Below, one piece after another: positions 33,340-43,485 of a stretch of DNA of 64,000 bases. The stretch spans positions 235,501-299,500 of the forward strand of contig CAUYUJ010000148.1 in NCBI GenBank assembly GCA_963575745.1. Direction: 5' to 3'. The translations under genes and the position numbers were made by a program. This DNA comes from Prorocentrum cordatum (Eukaryota; Sar; Dinophyceae; Prorocentrales; Prorocentraceae). Below the pieces are notes generated by a model, which made no database searches, was not told the origin of the DNA, and worked only from the letters and a program-made list of their open reading frames with translations. Within the stretch, counting starts at the first letter, position 1; each line of letters opens with the position of its first letter.

Positions 33340-33505
33340 GGGGGGGCTGCAATCGACTACCCTCCCTCCCGCCCCAAGGGGCCCCCAAGAGCCCCCCAAG
33401 AGGCCCCAAGGGGGCCCAATACGCCGCCAAGGAGCCCCAGGACGCTCCCAAGAAGCCCCCAAGAAGCCCCCAAGACGGCCCCAAGAGGCCCCAAATAGCG
33501 CTCCA
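33340..33505 (+). repeat. CCAAGAGGCC minisatellite, plus orientation
   Basis: GGCCCCAAGAGGCCCC-like units, same family as 19.4-22.4 kb. Confidence 0.75.
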
Positions 33506-35192
33506 GGGCTGGCGGAATGAGTGAAGCGATTAAATAAGATTTACACATGCGCGTATACCTGTATGCGTATCCGAATATCCACATGAATAAATACACGTAC
33601 ATACATACATGTCCATATCCACCGCCCACCGAGGTCCAAGAAGGCCGATCCCCCAGGCGATGGTTATGCTCCCCGACCTGGAACCGATGAACGGCCCAAC
33701 AACCAGAGCCTCGCCTGGACCCGAAACGGTTCTGACTTCAGAGTCGCGGACCAGTACATCTTGCAGAAACAAAACGCGCGGGTCATGACAGCATGCCTAC
33801 CCAAGCCCGCCTGAACCATCATCGTTTCGTCGTAGGAGAAGCACCACCGGCATGAGTCGACCTCCCCTGCTCCGCTTCCTCGGTTATCCTCTCCTCCTCT
33901 CCCTCTTGATCGCTCACTCTTATCTTCGCCCCCTCATGTCCTCTCCTCCGCCCCCTAAAGCCCCTCATTCGAAGAGGAAAGGAATGAGGGGGCGGAAGCG
34001 GAAGAGCGTCAGATGGGAAAAGGAGGAGGAGGAGGGGAGTAAAGGGGTTCGGTGGGCATCGTTTCTGTATGGGTTGGTGGATTGCTGCGAAACGTCAAGA
34101 GTTTGAAAAGGCGCAACATCTACAATGATCCTTCAGAACCAACTTGGCTCTCGAGGGTGTTCCCTCGGCATGCCCTCGCTGGGCATGCCCTCCTGGGTAA
34201 ACATTATGGATCTCGTAGATTTATGCGCAGAAGCTGCAGGAACCCACACACACACAACACCTTCACAGTTGTGGGAGCTCCACGTTTCTAAACATGCTCA
34301 TCTGGCAGCGCCTTACAGTATGTATGCTGTTCTCCTCTTGTTTAACTCGTTGTCGTCTGTTGTGCCTCGTGGCGCTGTAAAGCAAGATTTGTAGGGGGCG
34401 GCGCCTTCTTTCGAAGTGGGGCGCTCGGTTGAAGCTTAGGTCCACTGGGCCCACGTCTTTCAGGGGGGGGGCTCTTATGGGTCATTCCCCCAGTGGAGAA
34501 GGAACGCTCGCAGGGAGATTCTGATGAGTGGCAGAGCGCGCAAGGTGTATGGGGGAGTGGGGAAGGATTCTTAGACGGAGGCTGCTTCTTAGAAGGCAAC
34601 TGCCTTCCTGAAGCCCTACACCCTCCCCACACCCCCCTCTGCGCGTGGCTGAGACGAGGGGGCTTGGGACGGGGGGGTCTACTGCAGCATCGCTGATGCA
34701 CCCTCATCCTCCTTCTTCCCCTTTCCCTCCTGTTCTCCCTCCCTCCCTCCTCCTCCTCCTCCTCCTCCTTCTACTCCTCCTCCTCCCACCTCAAATCCTC
34801 AGCCCCCCCTTCAAGCACATCGACGCGAACACACCCTGAAGCCTCTGGGCTCGGGGTGCGACCGTTGCTGCCACGTAGAGCGTCGCCTTTGCTCTGCCTT
34901 TAAACTGGGAGACTAGAGGCGAGCGGATGCACCTGTAGCGTCAGTGCTGCCTGCTCACAGCAGGCGGGCCCCAATCGCGCGAGACGTACGACCCGAGTCC
35001 CAAAACCGTGCGGTGACCGCGAATCCCCACCGACTCACCACACGGTGTGGTCACCGCACCTCTTGGGGGCCTCCGAACAGAGCGACGGTGCTGCCACCTG
35101 CCCTGCCAATCCCGGCACAGTGCGGCGACAGTCCGTGCGGTGACCTCGGCATCAGAGACCTCACCTTCGGGACCCCCACACCTGAGCACTAG
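33506..35192. other. No recognised gene
   Basis: Purine-rich 33960-34045 and a CTC array at 34745-34790. Nothing else recognised. Confidence 0.4.
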
Positions 35193-35409
35193 AGGCCTCC
35201 TAGATGGAATCCGAGTAGATGGGATCGAAGGATCGCGCCGCATCGCCAATACGTCGGCGATGCATCGAGGATGCATCGCCCACGTCGGCGGTGCATCGGC
35301 GACGCAGGCGCGGGGAAGCACGGTCTCCACATCGAGCCGCATCGCCGATGCATCCGCGATGCGGCGCGATCCTCCGACCCCATCTACTCCGACCCCATCT
35401 AGGAGGCCT
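35193..35409. mobile_element. TIR element family 1, copy 2 (best preserved)
   Basis: Left arm AGGCCTCCTAGATGGAATCC / GAGTAGATGGGATCGAAGGA / TCGCGCCGCATCGC. The reverse complement of the right arm reads AGGCCTCCTAGATGGGGTCG / GAGTAGATGGGGTCGGAGGA / TCGCGCCGCATCGC. This gives ~54-bp arms with about five differences. The core carries GCATCGGCGATGCATCG-like words. The 15 outermost bases are perfectly inverted. No target-site duplication longer than two bases is evident. Confidence 0.85.
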
Positions 35410-35959
35410 TGACGAACTGTAGTATGGTGACGGATCCAGCGGTCCGTCACCGCATGGCCTTGCGGCCCCAAAGGCCCCAATCGCCCGAGACGTCTGGAGA
35501 GAACGACCCGAAACCAAAAATCGCACGTTTGGCTTCCGGGCCGTAGCTCGGGCCTGGAGGCCGCTCGGGACGATCCGGCAAACCGCGGAACGCTCTCGGA
35601 AAGAACAACCCAAGGAACCGTGCAGTGACCTCGAAATCCCCAAGACCTCGCCGCCCGACCCGTCACCGCAGAGGGTCCCGTCGCCCGAGACGTCGCTGGA
35701 GCGCGACCCGAGTCCCCAAACCGTGCGGCCACCCCGAGTTCCCACCAGGGCTGTACCTAAACGGTGTTTCTGGTTTCCGTGTTGTTTTCGTTGTTCCCTG
35801 TTTTGCCTTCGCTTCGCCTTGAATGCAAACCAAAGCGAACAACAAAACGGCCCGCGAGATGACCAAAACACCGTTCAGATCCTGCCCTGGTCCCCACTGG
35901 CTCACCACACGATGTGGTCACCGCACCGTTTGGGGGCCCCCGACCCTCTTCTCCTCCAC
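35410..35959. other. No recognised gene; palindrome-rich
   Basis: Many CCCGAGACGT / GAACGACCCGA / CCGTGCGG words recur here and at 34980-35120, suggesting a diverged duplicated segment around the TIR element. No coding domain seen. Confidence 0.4.
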
Positions 35960-36135
35960 CCGCAGCAGGAGCAGGAGGAGGAGGAGGAGGAGGAGGAGGT
36001 TAAGGCGGTTAAGGAGGAAGGAAGGGGGAGGAGAAGGGGGAGGAGGAGGAGGAGGAGGAGGAGGAGGAGGAGGAGGAGGAGGAAGAGGAGGAGGAGGAGG
36101 AGGAGGAGGAGGAGGAGGAGGAGGAGGGGGAGGCT
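35960..36135 (+). repeat. (GGA)n array
   Basis: AGGAGGAGG runs, opposite in orientation to most triplet arrays in the window, which show CTC on plus. Confidence 0.95.
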
Positions 36136-36375
36136 GAGGAGGCGGGACCCGCAGCGGGAAGAGAAAGCCATGCCCCGGGACGGGCGCCCAGCCTCGGTCT
36201 CGCCGCGGCAGGTCGCGGGCCACACCTCCCCGCCCAGCGCCCAAGGGGCCCGCCGAGGCGAGCGGGCAGCCGCGGGAGCGAGGAGGGTCAGGAGGCAACT
36301 CCTGGAAGTTCTTCGCCAGAGCGATCGAAAAGCCCCGATGAAGGAAGCACCGAGCCAAATCAGGCCAGGTTTAGT

Positions 36376-36447
36376 GGAACGAACAATGCCATAAACATGA
36401 AAACTCAGAAATCCGCGCGGATTTCTGGGATACGCGCTGGACCCCCG
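36376..36447 (+). mobile_element. TIR family 2, single-arm remnant
   Basis: GGAACGAACAATGCCATAAA / CATGAAAACTCAGAAATCCG / CGCGGATTTCTGGGATACGC / GCTGGACCCCC is one family-2 arm with no partner within 300 bp. It contains the perfect palindrome GAAATCCGCGCGGATTTC. Confidence 0.7.
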
Positions 36448-36828
36448 AATTGATGTACCAGCGCCGACTCTGAATTAGACCTTCCAGGAGTTGCATCCCA
36501 AAAAGAAGGGGAAAAGACGATGACCCACCGAGAAGGGAGCCCTCAGATCCGGGCGTAGCAACTTTTTTACACCAGGCATCCTCGTCCACTGTCGGAGCCC
36601 AAGACCCACACATGTCGATCCGGCGCGGAAAACGCAGAAAAATGGGGTCCAAGGCTCCCGTCGTGATTTGTCGCGCCGCTGCAAGTTTCCGCAACGTCGG
36701 ATCGCACGGGAGGGCTGCTTTCTCCGCACCGCGTGCACGCATCTGAAGAAAGACAACGCCCCGACCCGCCTCGCACACCCTGCATACCGCGGCCGCCGGG
36801 CCCCAAGGTTGAGCAGGGACCGACCGCC

Positions 36829-37020
36829 CGGCATTCCTATAGGCCTACCACGACATGCTCTTAGAACCCACAAATGTTCTAAGAACAAAAACAATGTTCT
36901 TAAAACGTCAGCCCGATGTGTTAAAACAGTACAAACTCAACCAAGCATGGTATAAGAACAAGTCGTACAGACCACAAAAGGTTCTTAGAACATTCTTTGG
37001 TGGGCCTATAGGCAAGCCAG
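36829..37020. mobile_element. Small TIR element (family 5), AT-rich core
   Basis: The left GGCATTCCTATAGGCCTACC ... CTCTTAGAACC and the reverse complement of the right GGCTTGCCTATAGGCCCACC ... TTCTAAGAACC agree at about three quarters of ~39 positions, including a shared CCTATAGGCC. The core is unusually AT-rich for this neighbourhood and repeats GTTCTAAGAAC/GTTCTTA words. No coding capacity. One copy only. Confidence 0.55.
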
Positions 37021-37141
37021 GACGCTTCGCCACTGCTTGACAAGGGGCCCAGTGCTCCCTGGGTGTCCCGCCTCGCGCCCTCGACAAATGACCAATGCAC
37101 GTCGCAGCCATCAACCCCCACGGGAGGCTGGCGCTCCCTGG

Positions 37142-38005
37142 AGATCCGGCATCGCGCTCTCAAGTGAGGATCGCCCCAACTCGAACCGTGGGACGTCGGC
37201 GCCCCGCCACGGCTCGCCTTGGCGCTGCTGCGCGCGTGGGTCACGCAAGCCACGACCGGCCAAGAAGGGGCGACTGGATCCGTGGGCCTGGCGAGTGGGC
37301 GCCAGATCTACGGATCAGGGAAAACTGCTTTTTTGCGTCGGCGGCTGGGCAGGGGTCGTCTGCGCTGGCGGAAAGAGCTAACTGAACGGGGGTACCGTTG
37401 TAGCGAATCTGAGGTTGCCGCCTGCTTTGGCCATGGAGCGCACCGATTGCGTACGGAAACGGGGCACGTCGCTAATCCATGCACTCTAATCCACGTCTGC
37501 GCTTCCCAATGCCCAAAGAAAAGGCGACTGTGAGTCGATGCTTCCCCCCTGCTCTCAGAGGGCGCCTGTGCGCCCCCTGGAGATCTGGCATCGCGCTCTC
37601 AAGTGAGGATCACCCCAACTCGAACCGTGGGACGTCGGCGCCCCGCCACGGCTCGCCTTGGCGCTGCTGCGCGCGTGGGTCACGCAAGCCACGACCGGCG
37701 AAGAAGGGGCGACTGGATCCGTGGGCCTGGCGAGTGGGCGCCAGATCTACGGATCAGGGAAAACTGCTTTTTGCGTCGGCGGCTGGGCAGGGGTCGTCTG
37801 CGCTGGCGGAAAGAGCTAACTGAACGGGGGTACCGTTGTAGCGAATCTGAGGTTGCCGCCTGCTTTGGCCACGGAGCGCACCGATTGCGTACGGAAACGG
37901 GGCACGTCGCTAATCCATGCACTCTAATCCACGTCTGCGCTTCCCAAAAACGAGGCGACTGTGAGTCGATGCTTCCCCCCTGCTCTCAGAGGGCGCCTGT
38001 GCGCG
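37142..38005 (+). repeat. Tandem duplication, 439-bp period
   Basis: GATC(C/T)GGCATCGCGCTCTC starts at 37142 and 37581, and the two copies are nearly identical throughout, with a few substitutions and a short deletion near 37948. Each copy contains one family 4 repeat (hairpin heads at 37273 and 37713). Open frames of ~100 codons in each copy repeat identically and have no recognised domain. The high identity indicates a recent duplication or an assembly artefact. Confidence 0.9.
37273..37500 (+). repeat. Family 4 dispersed repeat (also in the second duplicate at 37713-37940)
   Basis: Head GGATCCGTGGGCCTGGCG / GCGCCAGATCTACGGATC is an inverted repeat. Conserved blocks GCTTTGGCCATGGAGCGCAC and ACGTCGCTAATCCATGCACT then TCCACGTCTGCGCTTCCC follow in the same order as at 15.24 and 43.32 kb. 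Length about 230 bp. No pol III box was confirmed. Confidence 0.6.
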
Positions 38006-38470
38006 ACGGCTCGATCCGATCCTGATCGCGCACTTTGCGCCGCCCCCATCCCCCCGAGAATAGCGACCGCTCTAGCCCGCGACCCGCGACGCGCGAAGCA
38101 CGATCGACTCCGAGCCCCCGCGGGTCACCTAGAACTCCTCCTTTTCCTCCTCCTCCTCTTCCTCCTCCTCCTCCTCCTCCTCCTCCTCCTCACCCCCCTC
38201 CTCCTCCTCCTCCTCCTCCTCCTCCTCCTCCTCCTCCTCCTCCTCCCCCTCCCCCTCCCCCTCCACCTCCTGCCCCTCCACCTCCTCCTCCTCCTCCTCC
38301 TCCTCCTCCTCCTCCTCCTCCTCCTCCTCCTCCTCCTCCTCCTCCTCCTCCTCCTCCTCCTCCTCCTCCTCCTCCTCCTCCTCCTCCTGCTGCTTCGTCC
38401 TCCTCCTCCTCCTCTTCTTCCTCCTCCTCCTCCTCCTCCTCCTCCTCCTCCTCCTCCCTGCTGTTTCCTC
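38006..38470 (+). repeat. (CTC)n array, ~320 bp, with a conserved 5' flank
   Basis: 38140-38460 is one of the longest near-pure CTC tracts in the window. The flank at 38070-38135 (GCGACGCGCGAAGCACGATC ... CCCGCGGGTCACCTAGAACT) matches the DNA just before the CTC stretch at 13.15 kb. Frames of 130-175 codons across it are artefacts. Confidence 0.95.
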
Positions 38471-39459
38471 GGTGATACTCGGTGATACGAAAGGCGCAAG
38501 TCGTACAAGCACAACAAGAGCCCAATCATCGCCAGTCGACAAGGGGCCGAACGCGGTACGGACGAAAAGACTCGTCGCATTTCTGCTCCAGAGAGCCCTG
38601 TGGCTGCCTCTACACTACCATGTAGAAGGCGACTATATTATGCTTAGAGCGTCGCACGTTGCAACTTCAAAAAGTCAGCGTGGCAATCTAAACGGTGGCC
38701 GGCACCAACAATGTTGGAAACGTTTTCCGGTCACCTGGACCCCTGTGGCCCAAGAGTGCACATGCTCTAAGCACACATGCTGCTGATGCTATAGGCTACG
38801 TTCCCTGATGCACGTGGCTTGCAGAATTTCGCAGACACCTCCCACGCACAGACCGGCGCGGAGGACACCCTGGAATTCCCCGCTATGCGGGCGCAGGGCT
38901 CAAAAGGCAGCGGGATATCTGGTTAACAAATACTCTGGTGTTCCGAACGTGCATATCTACAACGCGCGCGTGCGAAAGGCGTCCGAGATCGATGTTCCTC
39001 AACAAAGCCCCATCCCTTGCCCACCATCTGCCCCCCAGACCTTCCACCTACCCTCGATGGCCTTGCCGCGCTGGTGCACAGCAGCTCATGCGAAGGATCG
39101 GAGAGGAAGGAAAAGGGGGAAGAGCAGAGTTTATATTGAAGCGGAGAGGCGTCTCCAGTGGAGGGGGGCTCTGAGCGCGTGCACAAAGTATCCGGTGCCG
39201 TCGGCCAGGTTCGTCGGACAACCGTGCCCGTCGCGTGCCTCACCCACCCCCCCGCCCCGTACTATCCGATCCTCAGCTGCTGGAGTTCCCAACTGCTGGA
39301 AATACAGCTGCGCTGACAGGGACAAGAGAAAGGAGGAACAAGGCGTGGCGTAGCAGGTGTCTGTTACCTGCCTCGCGCACCCATGTTGACGCAACGAAGA
39401 TGTCACGAATTTCGGTTCTCGCATTCGTTGCGCGAAACTGTTCAAATGGGCGCTGGATT
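38471..39459. other. No recognised gene
   Basis: Short open frames, no motif recognised. Confidence 0.4.
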
Positions 39460-39664
39460 CGAAAACTAATCCGATGTGCCTGGTAATTATCCCGCCCCGT
39501 CTGGGTTTCCGCAACTCCGACAGGACGGTGTTGAGACAAACCTTCAGCAACTTCGGCCCCTTCACTGCGCAGGAAAAAACCCCGCACCGATTGCAGAAGA
39601 CGGTTGGCAATTTTGACTTGTCGGCCCACCCCACCATGAAGGCATGGTGGAGTTTTGGTCCGTT
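39460..39664 (-). pseudogene. Zinc-ribbon-like tail of a dinoflagellate element protein
   Basis: The minus frame reads GPKLHHAFMVGWADKSKLPT, then VFCNRCGVFSCAVKGPKLLK and VCLNTVLSELRKPRRGG. The pattern of a preceding H, (V/F)FCxRCG(x)Y/F, ~10 residues, LLK-x-C is one I associate with a short C-terminal zinc-ribbon-like segment in dinoflagellate LINE-type proteins. A second example lies at 42004-42153. No reverse transcriptase is recognisable next to it. The partner metal ligands are Cys-x2-Cys and a later Cys; the fourth ligand may be the upstream His. Confidence 0.4.
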
Positions 39665-39774
39665 ATCTACGGCTTCTTGGATATGAATCGCTACCTGTTG
39701 GCACCCCTGCCGGGTGCCAGGGCTGACCCTTTTTTTTCAGCAAGTGCAACAGCAAAGCCCTGACCCTGCCCAGA

Positions 39775-40150
39775 CGGGTGTGTGTGTGTGTGTGTGACAC
39801 GTTTCGTGGCCTCACAGGGAGCTCCACCGAGGGCCCGAATACCACCGCCCGCATAGGTCCCCCCCACACCCATTTCGGCACACCACTCACACGTTTCGTG
39901 GCCCCATAGGGAACTCCACCGAAGGCCCCAGTGCCACCGCCCGCATGCGTCCCCCACATACATTTCGGCACACCCCTCACACGCTTCGCGGCCCCATAGG
40001 GAGCTTCACCGAAGGCCCCAATGCCACCGCCCGCATGCGTCCCCCACACACCCATTTCGGCACACCTCCCCCGCACCCATTTCGGCACACCCCTCACACG
40101 CTTCCTGGCCCCATAAGGGGCCCCCACCGAAACCACCATTGCCACCGCCA
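39775..40150 (+). repeat. ~90-bp tandem array, same family as 14.1-14.6 kb
   Basis: CATTTCGGCACACC at 39871, 39961 and 40053 (90-92 bp apart), each followed by CACACG(T/C)TTCGTGGCCCC and ATAGGGAGCTCCACCGAAGG. A TG run lies at its start (39779-39796). A single related unit stands alone near 41770-41815. Confidence 0.85.
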
Positions 40151-40490
40151 CCATGCGTCCGCCACGCTCTAGGTTTCAGGGGCCAGCTCCAGACCTCTGG
40201 GGAGAAGGAGGAGGCGGAGGAGGAGGAGGAGGAGGGGCGGCCCGCTCCCCCAGTATGTATGTTGCTTTGCATTCGCGGGAGATTCCATTCCACCAGCGAG
40301 GGACTTTCCGGTGTTCTCGCTGTGGTAGCTGTAAACGAGCGGTGGAGGAGTGGCCTGGTGGATGTCGTCGTCGCCGTCGTCGTCTTCGTCCGGCGGCGGC
40401 TCCGGACCGCCACGCGGCACGCGGGCTGGCGGCCGTGGGCGCGCCGGGGATCCTCCGCATCCGCGGGAACGTGGCCGACCACGGGCTTGC

Positions 40491-41083
40491 GACGACAGCC
40501 TCGCGGGGGACCTCGCGGGCCCGCTGGTGTTCATCGAGCCCCGCGCGTCGGAACCGTTCACCTTCCGCGCCTCCAAGGTCACCCGGACGGGCTTGCCGTT
40601 CTCGCGCGGCAAGGTCATCACCACGGCGGCGTGCCAGGGGCGCACCGTGCGAGAAAGCGACGGGGCAGGGGGGGGCGCCCCTGGGCACTCTACAGCTGAA
40701 CCTACTCGGCGCGAGCGGTCTGCAGCCGGACCATCTCTCGGTCCTGTGGACTCTCGCCCTGGGCCGTCGGCTGTCCGGCGCGCTGCTCCCTCGGCCGACG
40801 TAACCCAGGCGTGATCCTGGACTGCGGCCGCCACGAGGTCGGGAACGGCAAGAAGGAGGACGACGACTGGTGGCTGGAGCTCTATGCGCTGCTCTCGCGC
40901 GCCACGCGCCACGAGGACCTCCTGCTCACGCGGGCGCCGCGCATCGAGTTCTTCCTGGCGGGGCCGCCGGAGGGCTTGCGGAAGCAGCTGGAGCAGTTTC
41001 TGGCGCGCACGAAGCGGCGCAGGAGGGAGGCGACGGCCCTCGACAAGGAGCTCGGTTTCACCGAGTTTATGCGCGAGGCCTGA
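40491..41083 (+). CDS. C-terminal part of an SF1-type helicase-like protein, two exons
   Basis: Exon 1 (about 40491-40653) reads LAGDLAGPLVFIEPRASEPF, TFRASKVTRTGLPFSRGKVI and TTAACQGRTV; TTAACQGRT corresponds to helicase motif V (T..(K/C)QG.T). Exon 2 (from about 40809) reads VILDCGRHEVGNGKKEDDDW, WLELYALLSRATRHEDLLLT, then RAPRIEFFLAGPPEGLRKQL and ends TEFMREA at TGA. LYALLSRAT matches motif VI of Pif1/RecD-like helicases ((V/L)ALSRA). The 155-bp gap ends with CCCAG before GCGTGATC, a plausible 3' splice site; the 5' site is non-GT, as is common in dinoflagellates. The ATPase half (Walker A and B) is not in the window upstream in any frame I can recognise, so this is a 5'-truncated copy or its other exons are lost. 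A similar KEDDDWWL-Y-MLSRAT module is familiar from dinoflagellate proteins. Confidence 0.55.
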
Positions 41084-41149
41084 CCTGAGGAGCGCCCCCC
41101 CCCGAGCCGCGCCTTCTCTCGACTGCCCAACTATAATTGTTTGGCCTCG

Positions 41150-41410
41150 CGCCGCGGATGACCGCGCACGTCGCTGGGGCCCTCCCGGGGCGACCAACGC
41201 GCGTCGCGGGAACTCCGCGCTGCGTTCTTCCCTGCGCCTCGCTCGCCCGTCGTCGCTCTGCCCAGCGGTCAGAGCCTTGCCCGCTATCAGCCAGCCAGCT
41301 AGCTAGCTAGCTAGCTCTCTTTGCTCCGCGCAACGGACGACCCGCGCGCGTCGTTGGGACCCTTCCGGGGCGACCGGCGCGTGTCGCGGGGACTCCGCGC
41401 CGCGCTGCGC
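41150..41410 (+). repeat. 182-bp-spaced duplicated GC-rich segment with a TAGC run
   Basis: GATGACCGCGCACGTCGCTG near 41156 and GACGACCCGCGCGCGTCGTT near 41336 open two copies of a ~75-bp segment that also share CCGGGGCGACC and GTCGCGGG(A/G)ACTCCGCGC. (GCTA)n at 41297-41318 lies between them. Confidence 0.75.
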
Positions 41411-42003
41411 CCGCAGCTTTGGACTTTGGAGCGCGCGGGCAAAGAGGGAGAACAAAAAGGGAAGGAATCGGGCGCGATCTTCGTGAGGGGCGTGCCGACA
41501 TGGGCGTCGCGACGTGTGGGCGCTGCCGCCAGGGTTCCCGCGGAAGCGTTCTGCGGCGGCCACGCTCAATGTCACGAGTGCACAGACAGGTTTACTCGAA
41601 CCAGTCACAATCATATTCATTCACACGAGGCGTAGCCATGATGGCATTCGGGCAAATATGTGTGCTGGCACGCAGACTAACTCACACTTAAACTCACTCG
41701 CGCTCAGATTCACCCGCGCTCAGTTTCTCGTAATTCGACCGATCGTTTTCCTTCGTGTTGTGTACCCCGCCACATTTCGGCACGCCCCTCATACGGTTCG
41801 TGGGCACCACCGAGGAAAATACTCACAATTGCGGCGCGCACAACTGCAAAATGTTGGGTCCTTCGCCAGGATATGTTTTTCACGAGGGTGGGCTTGGGAG
41901 GATAGCCTCGCAGGGAGAAAGGCTCAACCTGGACCCCCGAAAAGTTTCGGGCGCTTGCCCTTGCCTGTGCAAAAGGTGTTCCCAGGACTGAACAGCTCCA
42001 TTA
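41411..42003. other. No recognised gene
   Basis: Contains the lone 90-bp-family unit near 41770. Nothing else recognised. Confidence 0.4.
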
Positions 42004-42153
42004 CTCGGGGGGTCCGATGCATGCTTTAGACAAGTTACGGATCTGCCCTCCAGAGGTGTACGCACAAGCACTGCATGCATAGATGAGCGTGTCGTCGGAG
42101 CTCGGAAAGACCACCAGCTTATGATCGTGCCTCGTGATCTCCAACACTCTCTC
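42004..42153 (-). pseudogene. Zinc-ribbon-like tail, second example
   Basis: The last 50 codons of a minus frame read ERVLEITRHDHKLVVFPSSD, DTLIYACSACAYTSGGQIRN and LSKACIGPPE, then stop. HKLxVFxxxxxxxxxCxxC(A/G)xY..........L...C.GPP parallels the segment at 39460-39664. The upstream 140 codons of the frame show no recognisable domain, so the tail appears detached from its parent protein. Confidence 0.4.
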
Positions 42154-43320
42154 AGGTGGGGAGCCGCTGCAATCACGGGCGGGAGGCTTTCGCTCCCTTC
42201 TGCTGGAGGTCAAAGAAACGTGGCAACGCCAAAAACGCTTGCACCACGACCAAACATGGTTGAGGCGAGGGATGGATCCTCGGCCGACGGATGCAACACG
42301 AGGGACGCCATCCAAAGTCAATCTGGGCCATTCTGGCAGCACGCACGCAGCGAGCGCAACACTTGCTTTGGAAATTGGAAGCTGATCTCTTATTTGGGTC
42401 GACTCAGCGTGGTTGGGAGCGGGGTAAAAGGTTGGTCCCTCTGTTCGCAGCGCTATCCGCTTTATCATTGCCGACCTTGCAAAATAGGAAATCGCCCTCG
42501 AGGCCTTCTTCAGAAGCGTGTACCTTGACCTCCTGCACACTGGAATACTTACTGGAGGAGAGGTTAAGCAACGTGTCTGCATACTGTTTTTTGCAACTCA
42601 ACCTAAAAGCCAACGGGGAATGGAATCTTCGGACGACGCTTTCACAATCCGAAAACCCCAGGCTAGGCCCGCACAGGAGCTCGCGGGTGGCCCCGAGCCC
42701 ACAAAACTCACCAGCCTGCGAGCTCTGCGGGAGCCACCTAGGAACAGGGCCTTCTAGGGTGCACAGGAGGAGGAGGAGGAGGAGGAGGAGGAGGAGGAGG
42801 AGGAGCATTGAGCATTGAGATCCCCATTGCGAATGCAAGAAAGGAGGAGGAGGAGGAGGAGGGGGAGGAGGAGAGCCCCCCTGCGGGCGGCCTGCCCGAC
42901 CCCTGATCTGCCGCCAGCCTGCCCCACTGCCGCGGGCGCGCAGGCGCGCCCGACCCGCCCTCCCTCGCGAACAGACACAACAGACAGCCCGAGATCGAGC
43001 AGAGATCGGTGGGCAGACCCGAAGGCATCGAAAAGGACGTCCGCGGGCCAAGCCTGGATCGGAAACCGACGCGCACCGAGATCCATCAGGCTCGACCTCA
43101 AGAGCCTCGGAACTCGGGTTTACTCGAAAGGACAGCATCGGCATTGAGAACCGCTCCCATGAGAAAGGTCCCGAGGGAGTCAGGCCCTGGCCCTGGGGGC
43201 ATTCCCCCCAAGACAGGCTCTCCGTCCAGAGTCGTTTCCGACTGATCCGCCCGAAAGCGGCGACAGACATTCAGCTGAACCAATCCTCCAGGACCCGTCG
43301 GGCACACGCTAATATAATGG
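42154..43320. other. No recognised gene; GGA run
   Basis: (GGA)n at 42765-42808 and GGAGGA at 42843-42880. No domain recognised on either strand. Confidence 0.4.
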
Positions 43321-43485
43321 ATCACGGATGCGTGGACCTGGCGCGTGGAGGCCAGATCCACGGATCGGGGTAAGTGCACAGCAGAGCAGAACAACACAAA
43401 GCACGTGTCACCTCCTTTGGTGACGGAGCGCGCCGATGCCACGTCGCTAATCCACGCGCATTGGTCCATGTTTGCGCTCCCTCAG
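43321..43485 (+). repeat. Family 4 dispersed repeat, copy
   Basis: Head GGATGCGTGGACCTGGCGCG / TGGAGGCCAGATCCACGGAT CGGGG, middle CTCCTTTGGTGACGGAGCGC GCCGATG, end ACGTCGCTAATCCACGCGCA TTGGTCCATGTTTGCGCTCCC. This is the clearest copy of the 3' block. Confidence 0.65.

Noticed and set aside
32485-33498. Frames rich in Thr/His/Ile (plus) or Cys/Val/Tyr/Met (minus)
   Set aside because: Tetranucleotide ATAC/ATGC/AGAC arrays, no gene content.
38035-38580. Poly-Pro, poly-Leu, poly-Glu and poly-Gly frames
   Set aside because: A pure CTC array opens every frame on both strands; the same applies at 10.2, 29.6, 36.0 and 51.1-51.9 kb.
41630-41645. CGTAGCCATGATGG as a second spliced-leader relic
   Set aside because: Only CGTAGCCAT matches; the TTTTGGCTCAAG part is absent, so it is most likely chance.
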